From Chryseobacterium vaccae (GTDB taxonomy: Bacteria; Bacteroidota; Bacteroidia; Flavobacteriales; Weeksellaceae): a DNA stretch of 64,000 nt. The translations under genes and the position numbers were made by a program. Positions 45,065 to 53,147 of the stretch are shown in pieces. Within the stretch, counting starts at the first letter, position 1. Every line of letters starts with the position of its first letter. The notes beneath the pieces are model-generated. The model worked only from the letters and a program-made list of their open reading frames with translations. It made no database searches and was not told the origin of the DNA. The DNA lies in assembly GCF_009602705.1 (NCBI RefSeq), contig NZ_VSWH01000001.1:434001-498000 (forward strand), given 5' to 3'.

Positions 45065-45700
45065 ATGAAATTAAATACAATTGCCGTTATCGGCGGAACC
45101 GGAAAATCAGGAAGATTTCTGGTGCAAAGACTTATTAAAGAGGGATACCCGATAAAACTTTTACTTAGAAATCCCGAACTTTTTACCTTAAACCATCCTA
45201 TGATCGAAACTGTACATGGTGACGCAAGAGACTTTAATTCCATCAGCAGGCTGGTTAAAGGCTGTAGCGCTGTTATCAGTACACTGGGACAACCAAAAGG
45301 AGAACGCTCCATATTCAGTGATGCTGCAAGAAATATCATCGGAGCGATGAGTCTTTATCAGGTAAAAAGATATATCGTAACAACAGGCTTAAGCGTAAAT
45401 ACTCCTTTCGACCGGAAAAATGAAAGAGTAAGCATGGCCACAAACTGGATGTATCAGAATTATGCAGAAACCACTCAGGACAAACAAAAAGAATATGAAC
45501 TTCTTTCAGAAAGCAACCTAGACTGGACTTTGGTAAGACTGCCATTAATAAGCCTGACAGAAGAACATTGTAATACAGAAACAAGTCTTGAGGACTGTAA
45601 AGGAGAGGGAATAGGTGCTGCAGATCTGGCGGCATTTCTGGTCTCTCAAATTGAAGGAAAGGACTATATGAAGCAAAGTCCGTTTTTGTATAATGTTTAA
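45065..45700 (+). CDS. NAD(P)-binding (atypical SDR, NmrA-like) protein
   Basis: The 211-residue protein starts with an extended-SDR Rossmann motif IAVIGGTGKSGRFLVQRLIKEGYPIKLLLRN (GGTGKSG), then VHGDARDFNSI and VISTLGQPKG, and later RYIVTTGLSVNTPF and LDWTLVRLP. This is the NAD(P)H-binding family that includes NmrA-like regulators and flavin or quinone reductase-like proteins. It has no Tyr-x3-Lys in the usual place, so catalysis is uncertain. It is convergent with uvrA and shares the terminator between them. Confidence 0.88.
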   Translation: MKLNTIAVIGGTGKSGRFLVQRLIKEGYPIKLLLRNPELFTLNHPMIETVHGDARDFNSISRLVKGCSAVISTLGQPKGERSIFSDAARNIIGAMSLYQVKRYIVTTGLSVNTPFDRKNERVSMATNWMYQNYAETTQDKQKEYELLSESNLDWTLVRLPLISLTEEHCNTETSLEDCKGEGIGAADLAAFLVSQIEGKDYMKQSPFLYNV

Positions 45701-45711
45701 TAATTGGTTTC

Positions 45712-45748
45712 AATAAAAAACAGAGAGCTATTTTGGGGCTCTCTGTTT
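45712..45748. terminator. Bidirectional terminator between 45700 and uvrA
   Basis: Stem AAACAGAGAGC/GCTCTCTGTTT (11 bp, 9-nt loop) with T/A runs on both sides, placed between convergent genes. Confidence 0.9.
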
Positions 45749-45752
45749 GTAT

Positions 45753-48545
45753 TTAGTTTTCAAGTTTTTCTTTGATGTATTTCGCCGTATGGGATTTTTT
45801 ATTCTTCGCCAGTTCTTCCGGAGTTCCCGCAAAAACAACCTCTCCGCCATATTTTCCTGCTTCCGGGCCAATATCAATAATATGGTCCGCACATTTAATA
45901 ATATCCGGTTGGTGCTCAATAACAATAACCGAATGTCCCAGATCAATTAGAGCCTGCAGAGACCTCAGAAGCTTTTGAATATCGTGGAAATGCAGACCTG
46001 TAGAAGGTTCATCAAAGATAAACAAGGTTTTATCATTGGTCACTCCTTTTACAAGGAATGAAGCCAGTTTCACACGCTGAGCCTCACCTCCTGAAAGAGT
46101 AGATGAACTCTGACCGAGCTGAAGATAACCTAAACCTACATCCTGGAGCGGTCTCAGTTTGGTAACGATCTTTTCTTCATTATTATCTTTAAAGAATTCC
46201 AATGCTTCATTTACCGTCATATGAAGAATATCGGAAATACTTTTTTCATCAAATTTTACTTCGAGAATTTCATTTTTGAATCTGGTTCCTTTACATACCT
46301 CACATTCCAGCTCAATATCTGCCATAAACTGCATGGATACATTGATGACCCCTTCTCCTTTACACTCATCACATCGTCCGCCATCTACGTTGAAAGAGAA
46401 ATGTTTCGGCTTATAACCCATCATTTTAGCGACTTTCTGCTTAGCGAAAAGATCTCTTATGTCGTCATAGGCCTTCAGGTAAGTTACAGGATTGGAACGC
46501 GAAGATTTTCCGATCGGGTTCTGGTCAATCAGTTCAATATTTTTGATCAGTCTTTTAGGAAACTCTACAGAATCATAATCTCCCTTTTTGCCGCCCATTC
46601 CAAGCTGGATCTGGATGTCATTGGTTAAAATTTCCTTCATCAGGGTAGATTTTCCACTTCCGGAAACCCCTGAAATAACGACAAGACTTTCCAGAGGAAC
46701 ATCTACATCTATATTTTTAAGGTTATTCTGTCTTGCCCCTTTAATATGAATCCATTCTTTGGCCTTTCTTCTTTTCTCAGGAACCTCAATTTTCAGTCTT
46801 CCAGTGAGGTATTTTGAAGTAAGGGTATCAGCATTTTTCAGATCCGTATAATCTCCGGCAAAAACCAGCTCACCTCCGAGATAACCTGCCTCCGGACCAA
46901 TATCAATGATATAATCCGCTTCTCTCATAACGTCTTCGTCATGTTCTACTACAATCACTGTATTTCCAAGGTCTCTGAGGTTTTTTAAAACACCGATGAG
47001 GTTTTCCGTATCTCTGGAATGAAGTCCGATAGAAGGCTCATCCAGAATATAGATTGATCCAACCAATGAACTTCCAAGGCTTGTTGCCAGATTGATCCTC
47101 TGACTTTCACCACCGGATAATGTATTGGAGGTTCTGTTGAGGGTTAAATATCCTAAGCCGACTTTTAATAAGAACTCAATACGGGTGGTAATCTCGTACA
47201 TCAGTCTTTTAGCCACTTCCTGATCATGTTCGGAAAGTTTAAGGCCTTGTATCAATGGGAATAATTCATCCAACGGAAGTTCAATCATCGATTGAATATT
47301 ATGTCCGTCTATTTTTACCCAGCTTGTTTCCTCACGCAGCCTCAATCCCTCACAGGTTGGACATAAAGTTTTACCTCTGTATCGGGAAAGCATAACGCGG
47401 TATTGTATCTTGTACAGGTTTTCCTCCAGCATTTTAAAGAAATTGTTGATGGAGGGGAAACTGTTTTTTCCGTCACCTTTCCAAAGAAAACTTTTTTGTT
47501 CTTTGGTTAATTGATGATAAGGCTTATGAATAGGGAAGTCACCCGCTTTTTTAATGAATTCTTTTTTCCATTCGCTCATCGTTTCGCCTTTCCAGGAAAC
47601 AACGGCATCTTCATAAACGGATAGGGTCTTATTCGGAACGACAAGATCTTCATCTATTCCGATTACCTTTCCATAACCTTCACAGGCAGGACAGGCTCCA
47701 TAAGGGTTGTTAAAACTGAAAAAATGAACATTCGGCTCTAGAAATTCTATTCCGTCCAGTTCAAATTTGTTGGAAAATTCTTTTACTTTTCCGGTATCTG
47801 TATTTTTCAGGGAACAGTAGCCGCGTCCTTCATAAAATGCCATCTGGATAGAATCTGCAAGACGCTGAAGGAAACTTTCATCTTCTTCATAAGAAAAACG
47901 GTCGATCACCAGATTGATCACCATTCCTTTTTCAGGGGCAAATCCAAAACTTTCAAGATCTTCAATTCCGGCCAGATTTCCACTGATCTCCAGTCTGGTA
48001 AATCCAGCCAGTTTTAATATATTCAGAGTTTCCTTGAAGTTGGCCGCATCATATTCCAAAGGAGCAGTCAGTAAGAATGAAGTATCTTTTTTAGAAGCTT
48101 TGATAAAGTCTACCACATCAGATACCGAATCTTTCTTCACTTCTTCACCAGAAACCGGGGAAAATGTTTTCCCGATCCTCGCGAATAAAAGCTTCATATA
48201 ATCGTAGATCTCAGTAGAAGTTCCTACAGTAGATCTAGGATTGGAAGAAATAACCTTCTGCTGAATGGCAATAGAAGGCGCAAGCCCTTTAATGTCATCT
48301 ACTTTCGGCTTTTCTAATTTTCCCAAAAACTGACGGGCATAAGAGCTTAAGCTTTCAACGTATCTTCTTTGTCCTTCGGCATAGATGGTGTCAAAAGCCA
48401 GTGAAGATTTTCCGCTTCCCGAAACGCCTGTGATCACAATCAGCTTATTTTTCGGGATCAGTACGTCAATGTGTTTCAGATTGTTAAGATGAGCATTCTT
48501 AACGAATATCTGTTTTTTTATATCTATTTCTGTTGTTTTAGCCAT
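45753..48545 (-). CDS. uvrA: Excinuclease ABC subunit A
   Basis: The 930-residue protein has two ABC ATPase modules, each with Walker A GVSGSGKS (near residues 38-45 and 625-632), signature [12 protein letters not shown] and [12 protein letters not shown], and [20 protein letters not shown]. Zinc fingers are [10 protein letters not shown] (about 277), CPTCEG (about 398) and [29 protein letters not shown] (about 715-745). With UvrB it finds bulky DNA damage in nucleotide excision repair. Length and domain order are standard. A long gene-free gap lies upstream. Confidence 0.98.
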   Translation of the reverse strand: MAKTTEIDIKKQIFVKNAHLNNLKHIDVLIPKNKLIVITGVSGSGKSSLAFDTIYAEGQRRYVESLSSYARQFLGKLEKPKVDDIKGLAPSIAIQQKVISSNPRSTVGTSTEIYDYMKLLFARIGKTFSPVSGEEVKKDSVSDVVDFIKASKKDTSFLLTAPLEYDAANFKETLNILKLAGFTRLEISGNLAGIEDLESFGFAPEKGMVINLVIDRFSYEEDESFLQRLADSIQMAFYEGRGYCSLKNTDTGKVKEFSNKFELDGIEFLEPNVHFFSFNNPYGACPACEGYGKVIGIDEDLVVPNKTLSVYEDAVVSWKGETMSEWKKEFIKKAGDFPIHKPYHQLTKEQKSFLWKGDGKNSFPSINNFFKMLEENLYKIQYRVMLSRYRGKTLCPTCEGLRLREETSWVKIDGHNIQSMIELPLDELFPLIQGLKLSEHDQEVAKRLMYEITTRIEFLLKVGLGYLTLNRTSNTLSGGESQRINLATSLGSSLVGSIYILDEPSIGLHSRDTENLIGVLKNLRDLGNTVIVVEHDEDVMREADYIIDIGPEAGYLGGELVFAGDYTDLKNADTLTSKYLTGRLKIEVPEKRRKAKEWIHIKGARQNNLKNIDVDVPLESLVVISGVSGSGKSTLMKEILTNDIQIQLGMGGKKGDYDSVEFPKRLIKNIELIDQNPIGKSSRSNPVTYLKAYDDIRDLFAKQKVAKMMGYKPKHFSFNVDGGRCDECKGEGVINVSMQFMADIELECEVCKGTRFKNEILEVKFDEKSISDILHMTVNEALEFFKDNNEEKIVTKLRPLQDVGLGYLQLGQSSSTLSGGEAQRVKLASFLVKGVTNDKTLFIFDEPSTGLHFHDIQKLLRSLQALIDLGHSVIVIEHQPDIIKCADHIIDIGPEAGKYGGEVVFAGTPEELAKNKKSHTAKYIKEKLEN

Positions 48546-48922
48546 GTTTTTTCTTCCTTAAATTTTCTGTAATCCTACTTTCCATTTTATATTCTTTATT
48601 TAAAAATGCCTATAAAAAATAAGAAAAGGAAGATTATTTTCATCGTAAAATTAAGACCCACAAAATTACGAATTTTTGGTGAAAATAATAGGCTAAAAAT
48701 AGGTCCTTCAACAGAATTAAGTCAGGTTTAATTTTTACCCTTGGTAAAAACTGTTAAAAAGAGGCTTGGAATAAGTATTTAACAGTCATAAGGTTATATG
48801 ATTGCTGTGTCGTTACTCTATTTTCAATCTTCTTTACAATTTTAACTATATTTTTCCCAAGTTGCTATTGCTTTGTATTTTAAAATTATTTAAAATTGCA
48901 TTCATAAATAGGTAATATAGAA

Positions 48923-48973
48923 ATGAGAAAATTTTTCAGAGATCTAGTTACACATTTAATGAGAAAAAGATAA
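48923..48973 (+). CDS. Possible 16-residue peptide of an sRNA or leader
   Basis: ATG at 48923 opens the peptide MRKFFRDLVTHLMRKR, rich in Arg and Lys with aromatic and aliphatic residues between. It ends 15 bp before a strong plus-strand terminator at 48989. AGGT lies 12 bp before the ATG. There is no other plus-strand gene to use that terminator, so a short transcript starting upstream of 48923 is plausible. Whether the peptide is made is unknown. Confidence 0.3.
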   Translation: MRKFFRDLVTHLMRKR

Positions 48974-48988
48974 TTACTCCCTCACACA

Positions 48989-49015
48989 AGCTGTCTCTAT
49001 GAGATAGCTTTTTTG
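48989..49015 (+). terminator. Orphan plus-strand terminator
   Basis: Stem AGCTGTCTC/GAGATAGCT (one G-T pair), 3-nt loop, then a T6 run. The nearest plus-strand gene upstream ends more than 3 kb away. Confidence 0.85.
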
Positions 49016-49318
49016 TTTTCGGACTTAATCTGTAGCTTCATCGGTTCAATGTAATTGATTCCATTCTTAACTTCCTAAAAATATGTATACAGAAGTTAAA
49101 ACCTAGCGTGACAAAAAATAATATTAATACAAAATAAATTTCCTGCTGGTTTTTTAGATTTCACAGATGTTTATTTTTTTAAGCTCACAGATTGAAATGC
49201 AATATAATCGCCACGAATAAATGAATAAAAATGATTCATACCTATCCCCATTTATGAAAATATGCATGCTGCATTACGTGATGATACTGATAAAAGATAG
49301 AGTCTCATTATCGTTTTT

Positions 49319-49332
49319 ATGATAACTATCAT
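49319..49332. promoter_or_regulatory. Fur-like palindrome upstream of the TonB receptor
   Basis: ATGATA-AC-TATCAT is a perfect 6-2-6 inverted repeat, with an additional TTATC/GATAA pair overlapping its left side. It resembles Fur-type ATGATAATnATTATCAT sites and lies about 80 bp before the receptor ATG. Confidence 0.4.
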
Positions 49333-49347
49333 TTGGCTGTCTTGGCG

Positions 49348-49410
49348 AACTCTCTTACTTTTGAAGCCGTTATTAAAGAAACTGACTTAAGGATAAAAAC
49401 GGAGAGAGTT
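49348..49410 (+). promoter_or_regulatory. Leader hairpin that would cover the TonB receptor ribosome binding site
   Basis: AACTCTCT (49348-49355) is the exact complement of AGAGAGTT (49403-49410), which overlaps the GGAGAG purine stretch directly before the ATG at 49411. An inner CTTT/AAAG could extend the fold. If formed, it would hide the start site. Confidence 0.4.
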
Positions 49411-51222
49411 ATGATCAAAAAGATTGGAAGTATATTTTTACTGGGTTCAATGGTTTGGAGCAATGCACAGGAAAAAACTACAGATATTGAAAATATTGAA
49501 TTTCAGGGAAAATTTATTTCCACACCCTATAAAAGTGCCAACCAGAATATTGCAGTAATCACCAAAGAAGATATTGCCAGTTCTCCGGCAAAAAGTATTG
49601 ATGAAATTCTTCAGCAGGTTCCGGGGATGGATATCAGAAGGAGAGGAGCTAATGGAGTGCAAAGTGATATCGGCTTCAGGGGAAGTTCTTTTGAGCAGGT
49701 TTTACTGCTTCTGAACGGGATCAGAATGAATGATTCCCAAACGGGGCATAACTCTATGAACGTTCCTGTAGATCTGGAAGATGTAGAAAAGATTGAGATC
49801 ATCAAAGGCCCGGCTGCGAGGAGATTCGGACAGAATGCGTATGCCGGAGTAATCAATATTATTACAAAAACCAATCCTGGAAAACGGGTGAAAATAAGTG
49901 CAGAAGGTGGTGATTACGAGACCTATGGATTCGGATTTAATGCACAGCTGGGAAATGAAAAGTTTTCCAACTCACTTCAGGCTAATTCAGCTTCTTCACA
50001 AGGGTATATGTACAATACCGATTACGAGATCAGAAATGTTTTTTACCAGAGCAGACTGAATATCAAAAACGGAGATCTTAAATTACAGGCTGGTTTTTCA
50101 GAGAAAAAATTCGGAGCCAACGGGTTTTATGCTTCTAAAGCTGCCACTGAGCAGTATGAAGAAACTCAGGCATCTATTGTAAGTCTTGCTCATCAGCAGA
50201 AATTTGGAAATTTAAAGCTCAGCTCAAATGTTTACTGGAGAAGAGGGCAGGATATGTATCTTTATGACAGGAATAAACCAGATGGTTACCGAAATATGCA
50301 TATCGGAAATAATGTTGGCGGAGAGGTAAACAGCAGCTATCAGTGGGGACTTGGTACTACCGGTGTAGGGGTTGAACTCAGAAAGGAGCTTCTGGCAAGT
50401 AATAATCTGGGAGAAAGAAACCGTTTTGTATCTCAGGTATTCTTTGAGCATCATTTCTCATTATTGGATAAAAAGCTGAACATCAGCCCGGGAATTTCGT
50501 GGGCGAACTATTCTAAAGAAGGGAACTTTTTTTACCCGGGACTGGATGTAGGGTATAACTTCAACCTGAATCATAAGATTTACGGAAATATTGCCAAGGT
50601 ACACCGGGTTCCTACATTTACCGAACTCTATTATGTAAGTAAAACAGAACAGGGAAATCCTGACCTGCTTCCTGAAAATGCGGTTTCCTCAGAAATTGGA
50701 TATCAGTTCCAGAATAACAAAATTTTGGCTAAAGTAAGTGGGTTCATGAGAAATTCCAACAATTCTATAGACTGGGTTAAAAAAACATTGAAAGATCCGA
50801 TATGGTATGCCCAGAACGTAGGGAAAATTGATACCAAAGGTTTTGAAGCAGAAATCAACCACAAGGTATTTGACTGGCTTAAATATACAGTTGGCTATAC
50901 TTATATAGACAGTAAAATAGAAGAATCCAATGATTTTGTTTCAAGATATATTCTCGATAATCTGAAGCATCAGTTCATTGCCAAACTGGAAACTAAATTT
51001 CTCAGAAATTTCACCAACGAATTGGTGTACAGATATAATGAACGTCTTGGATTGGGAACCTATAATCTTGTTGATGAAAAGCTGAGCTTTGCCAAAAAAG
51101 ACTTTTCTGTATATGTTTTGATCAACAACCTGACCAATACAAAATATACCGAAGCGTTTGATGTCGCAATGCCTCAACGATGGTTTCATATAGGCTTTTC
51201 ATATACGATTAACATTAAGTAA
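49411..51222 (+). CDS. TonB-dependent outer-membrane receptor
   Basis: The ATG at 49411 gives 603 residues with signal MIKKIGSIFLLGSMVWSNAQ. An upstream TTG frame adds 26 residues and overlaps the leader hairpin. The plug domain (about 45-150) contains VITKEDIASSPAKSIDEILQQVPGMDIRRRG, GFRGSSFEQVLLLLNGIRMND and VEKIEIIKGPAARRFGQNAYAGVINIITK. The barrel ends in RWFHIGFSYTINIK, with a terminal aromatic-rich strand. At 603 residues it is in the BtuB/siderophore receptor size class, not SusC. The ligand is unknown, but a Fur-like site upstream favours iron or haem. The DUF2490 gene follows. Confidence 0.94.
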   Translation: MIKKIGSIFLLGSMVWSNAQEKTTDIENIEFQGKFISTPYKSANQNIAVITKEDIASSPAKSIDEILQQVPGMDIRRRGANGVQSDIGFRGSSFEQVLLLLNGIRMNDSQTGHNSMNVPVDLEDVEKIEIIKGPAARRFGQNAYAGVINIITKTNPGKRVKISAEGGDYETYGFGFNAQLGNEKFSNSLQANSASSQGYMYNTDYEIRNVFYQSRLNIKNGDLKLQAGFSEKKFGANGFYASKAATEQYEETQASIVSLAHQQKFGNLKLSSNVYWRRGQDMYLYDRNKPDGYRNMHIGNNVGGEVNSSYQWGLGTTGVGVELRKELLASNNLGERNRFVSQVFFEHHFSLLDKKLNISPGISWANYSKEGNFFYPGLDVGYNFNLNHKIYGNIAKVHRVPTFTELYYVSKTEQGNPDLLPENAVSSEIGYQFQNNKILAKVSGFMRNSNNSIDWVKKTLKDPIWYAQNVGKIDTKGFEAEINHKVFDWLKYTVGYTYIDSKIEESNDFVSRYILDNLKHQFIAKLETKFLRNFTNELVYRYNERLGLGTYNLVDEKLSFAKKDFSVYVLINNLTNTKYTEAFDVAMPQRWFHIGFSYTINIK

Positions 51223-51273
51223 ATATTAATCTGATGTGAATGAAAGTTAATATTACTAAATTGTTAAATCCAT

Positions 51274-51281
51274 TATTTTTG
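51274..51281 (+). promoter_or_regulatory. TATTTTTG -7 box before the DUF2490 gene
   Basis: Exact TAnnTTTG match, 12 bp before the ATG at 51294. It suggests a separate promoter in addition to read-through from the receptor gene 71 bp upstream. Confidence 0.4.
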
Positions 51282-51293
51282 CAAAAAATTTTT

Positions 51294-52010
51294 ATGAAAC
51301 TTTTTTTAAGCCTGAGTTTACTTTTCAGTATGACCTTTTTCAAAGCACAGGAACACATTTCCAGCTTCAATGCAGTGACTCTAACGTATAAGTTTCATCC
51401 CAAATTTTTCCTCTATGCGGAAGGTCAGCTTAGAGGAAATGAAGATTATACCTATCCGGACTATTATGAAATTAAGGGAGGAATAGGGTATAATCTTACC
51501 AAGAATCATAAACCTTTTGTAGGTCTGGGAAGATATGTCAACTACAAAGATCATAAATTAAGCAGAGAGGAGTTCAGGGTATGGCTTCAGGACGTGATTG
51601 ATTTCAAAAAAGGAGTCGTGAAGTTTGAAAACCGTTTCCGTGTTGAGAAAAGCTGGTTTTATGAACCTGCTACTGATAAAGCTTCTCAAAGAATGCGTTA
51701 CAGATACCGTTTGAACATCAGTGTTCCCCTGAATTCAAAAACCATTAAAAAAGGGACTGTTTTTGCGAATGCTTATGACGAAATGTTCCTGGTAAGCCCA
51801 ATGAAACCGACATTTGCCAGAAACAGGGTATACGGAGGATTCGGATATCAGATCGATGATTACTTCGGAATTCTTACAGGTTATCTGTGGCAGCGTGAGT
51901 TTGAAGCAAAAGGAAATAAGAATCTGCATTTTATTTATCTTGCTTTAAACATCAACATCGATGGAACCAACCATCCTACAAAAACATATGACTTCCCGGG
52001 AGCGGATTAA
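51294..52010 (+). CDS. DUF2490 family outer-membrane beta-barrel-like protein
   Basis: The ATG at 51294 gives 238 residues with signal MKLFLSLSLLFSMTFFKAQ. An in-frame ATG at 51240 would displace it. Family blocks are FLYAEGQLRGNEDYTYPDYYEIKGGIGY, the charged RVEKSWFYEP, RMRYRYRLNI, PTFARNRVYGGFGYQ and ILTGYLWQREFE. DUF2490 proteins are small outer-membrane barrels restricted to Bacteroidota, with unknown cargo. It follows the TonB receptor by 71 bp and overlaps the HD gene by 4 bp at the 3-prime ends (convergent). Confidence 0.9.
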   Translation: MKLFLSLSLLFSMTFFKAQEHISSFNAVTLTYKFHPKFFLYAEGQLRGNEDYTYPDYYEIKGGIGYNLTKNHKPFVGLGRYVNYKDHKLSREEFRVWLQDVIDFKKGVVKFENRFRVEKSWFYEPATDKASQRMRYRYRLNISVPLNSKTIKKGTVFANAYDEMFLVSPMKPTFARNRVYGGFGYQIDDYFGILTGYLWQREFEAKGNKNLHFIYLALNINIDGTNHPTKTYDFPGAD

Positions 52011-52453
52011 TATTTTTCAATCAGATAACGATAGGCTTTCAGATATTTATTGAATCTTTTAATGTCTTTAGGTGTAAGCTCCCTGTTTACTCTTCTAAGA
52101 TCCATATTATCACGAAGATCATTAAGCTTTACAGCAACAGCAAGGGGAGACCTTTCGGTTCTTTTGATAAATTCGTCATAATCTTCTTCAGGATCAAATT
52201 TGGTCAGGCAGCTGACTGCGAAAATAATGTATTCCGGAAAACCCTCACTTCTTAAATAATCGAAGCTGAACTCTGCCGGATGATCTTCCACTACATCATG
52301 GAGTACCCCTACGATCTTTTCATCCATGGTTTTGCCATATTCCATAACCCGCATGACATGGGCAATATAGGGTGCGTGGTATTTATCTGTCTGTCCTTTA
52401 TGTGCCTTATCAGCTATTTTAATTGCTTTGTGCAGCAGTTCTTCTTTTGTCAT
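52007..52453 (-). CDS. HD-domain hydrolase, MESH1/SpoT-like
   Basis: The 148-residue cytoplasmic protein is a single HD domain: IADKAHKGQTDKYHAPYIAHVMRVME, the metal HD of VLHDVVEDH (HDxxED) and KLNDLRDNMD near the C-terminus. This is the layout of small alarmone hydrolases that remove pyrophosphate from ppGpp, although single-domain members with other nucleotide substrates exist. Its 3-prime end overlaps the DUF2490 gene by 4 bp on the opposite strand. A TATTTTTG box lies 22 bp upstream. Confidence 0.9.
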   Translation of the reverse strand: MTKEELLHKAIKIADKAHKGQTDKYHAPYIAHVMRVMEYGKTMDEKIVGVLHDVVEDHPAEFSFDYLRSEGFPEYIIFAVSCLTKFDPEEDYDEFIKRTERSPLAVAVKLNDLRDNMDLRRVNRELTPKDIKRFNKYLKAYRYLIEKY

Positions 52454-52474
52454 TCTATAGAAAAATATAGACTA

Positions 52475-52482
52475 CAAAAATA
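52475..52482 (-). promoter_or_regulatory. TATTTTTG -7 box of the HD gene
   Basis: On the minus strand TATTTTTG lies 21 bp upstream of the ATG at 52453 and shares its T-run with the hairpin just upstream. Confidence 0.45.
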
Positions 52483-52512
52483 AAAAAATGCCTCAAAAAA
52501 AATAAGGCATTT
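52482..52512 (-). terminator. Orphan minus-strand terminator overlapping the HD promoter
   Basis: Stem AAATGCCT/AGGCATTT with an 11-nt loop, then a T7 tract on the minus strand. No minus-strand gene lies upstream. Confidence 0.55.
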
Positions 52513-52531
52513 ATAAAGATTATTTTATATT

Positions 52532-52667
52532 AAACTGAGTTCAGGCTGGAAGTTACTTTTAGTTATAGGTATTGAAGAGTATTGTAAAATCAAATTACCT
52601 TAAAAAAGATAAAAACAGTGTTGCACTTATTATTGATAACTTCCCTCTTTCAGCTTCAAATCTGTAT
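52532..52667 (-). repeat. Dispersed intergenic repeat, copy B
   Basis: Read on the minus strand, this element starts ATACAGATTTGAAGC, continues AGAGGGAAGTTAT, carries TGATTTTACA in the middle and ends ATAACTAAAAGTAACTTCC (52548-52566 on the plus strand), the same order as 2777-2930. The outer blocks match almost exactly while the centre differs. It codes for no protein. Confidence 0.7.
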
Positions 52668-53147
52668 AAATAAGAAATTCTTATCTAGGACTGATGTTGG
52701 TTTAATAAAATTGACAAAATAAGTTGAAAGTTAGGGATGGTCTGTTTTCATCATTACCATTTTTTTCAATAGAATAATGGGGGTATTTTTCAAATTGACA
52801 ACAATATTTGGTTAAAATATTACTTGTTAAAATCTGATTAAGCGCTTATAATATTCGTGTTTAAACTACTTTAAAGTGATTTTTTTGGGCTTGAAAAATG
52901 AGGGACTTGTTATTAACATTCTTTATTTTTTAATTTATTTAATTATAGATATTTATGTTTTTTTTAAATAACACTTTTTATTGAAAAAAGTGTACGAAAA
53001 CGAGTGTTTTTGAGGGGTGATTTTTGTGTATCTATTACTATTGATATAAATTGAAATAAGTTTATCATAATTATAAAAAGGAAAACTATTTATAATGTAT
53101 GAACGGAGAATTAATTATCTTTTTCAATTAGTCCAATTAAAAAAATA

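Larger units (their letters stand above)
48546..49410. other. Gap between uvrA and the TonB receptor
   Basis: This 865-bp stretch has no ordinary gene. It holds a 16-codon frame followed by a terminator (48923-49015), a decayed repeat with ATTTCACAGATG and CTCACAGATTG words (49155-49195), a Fur-like palindrome (49319-49332) and a leader hairpin (49348-49410). Confidence 0.6.
52454..53147. other. Gap between the HD gene and the large surface protein
   Basis: This 694-bp gap contains the HD promoter, a minus-strand hairpin (52486-52512), repeat copy B (52532-52667) and 400 bp of AT-rich sequence with several T-runs before the 1573-residue protein. No gene is supported. Confidence 0.6.

Noticed and set aside
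45336..45713. Minus-strand 125-codon frame over the NAD(P)-binding protein gene
   Set aside because: It lies wholly opposite a well-supported gene and crosses the bidirectional terminator.
49333..49410. Upstream TTG start for the TonB receptor
   Set aside because: It would place 26 unrelated residues before a complete signal peptide and run through the leader hairpin. The ATG at 49411 follows GGAGAG.
49261..49410. Cobalamin riboswitch before the TonB receptor
   Set aside because: No conserved B12-box-like sequence or matching stem is visible. Only a short hairpin at the start site is supported.
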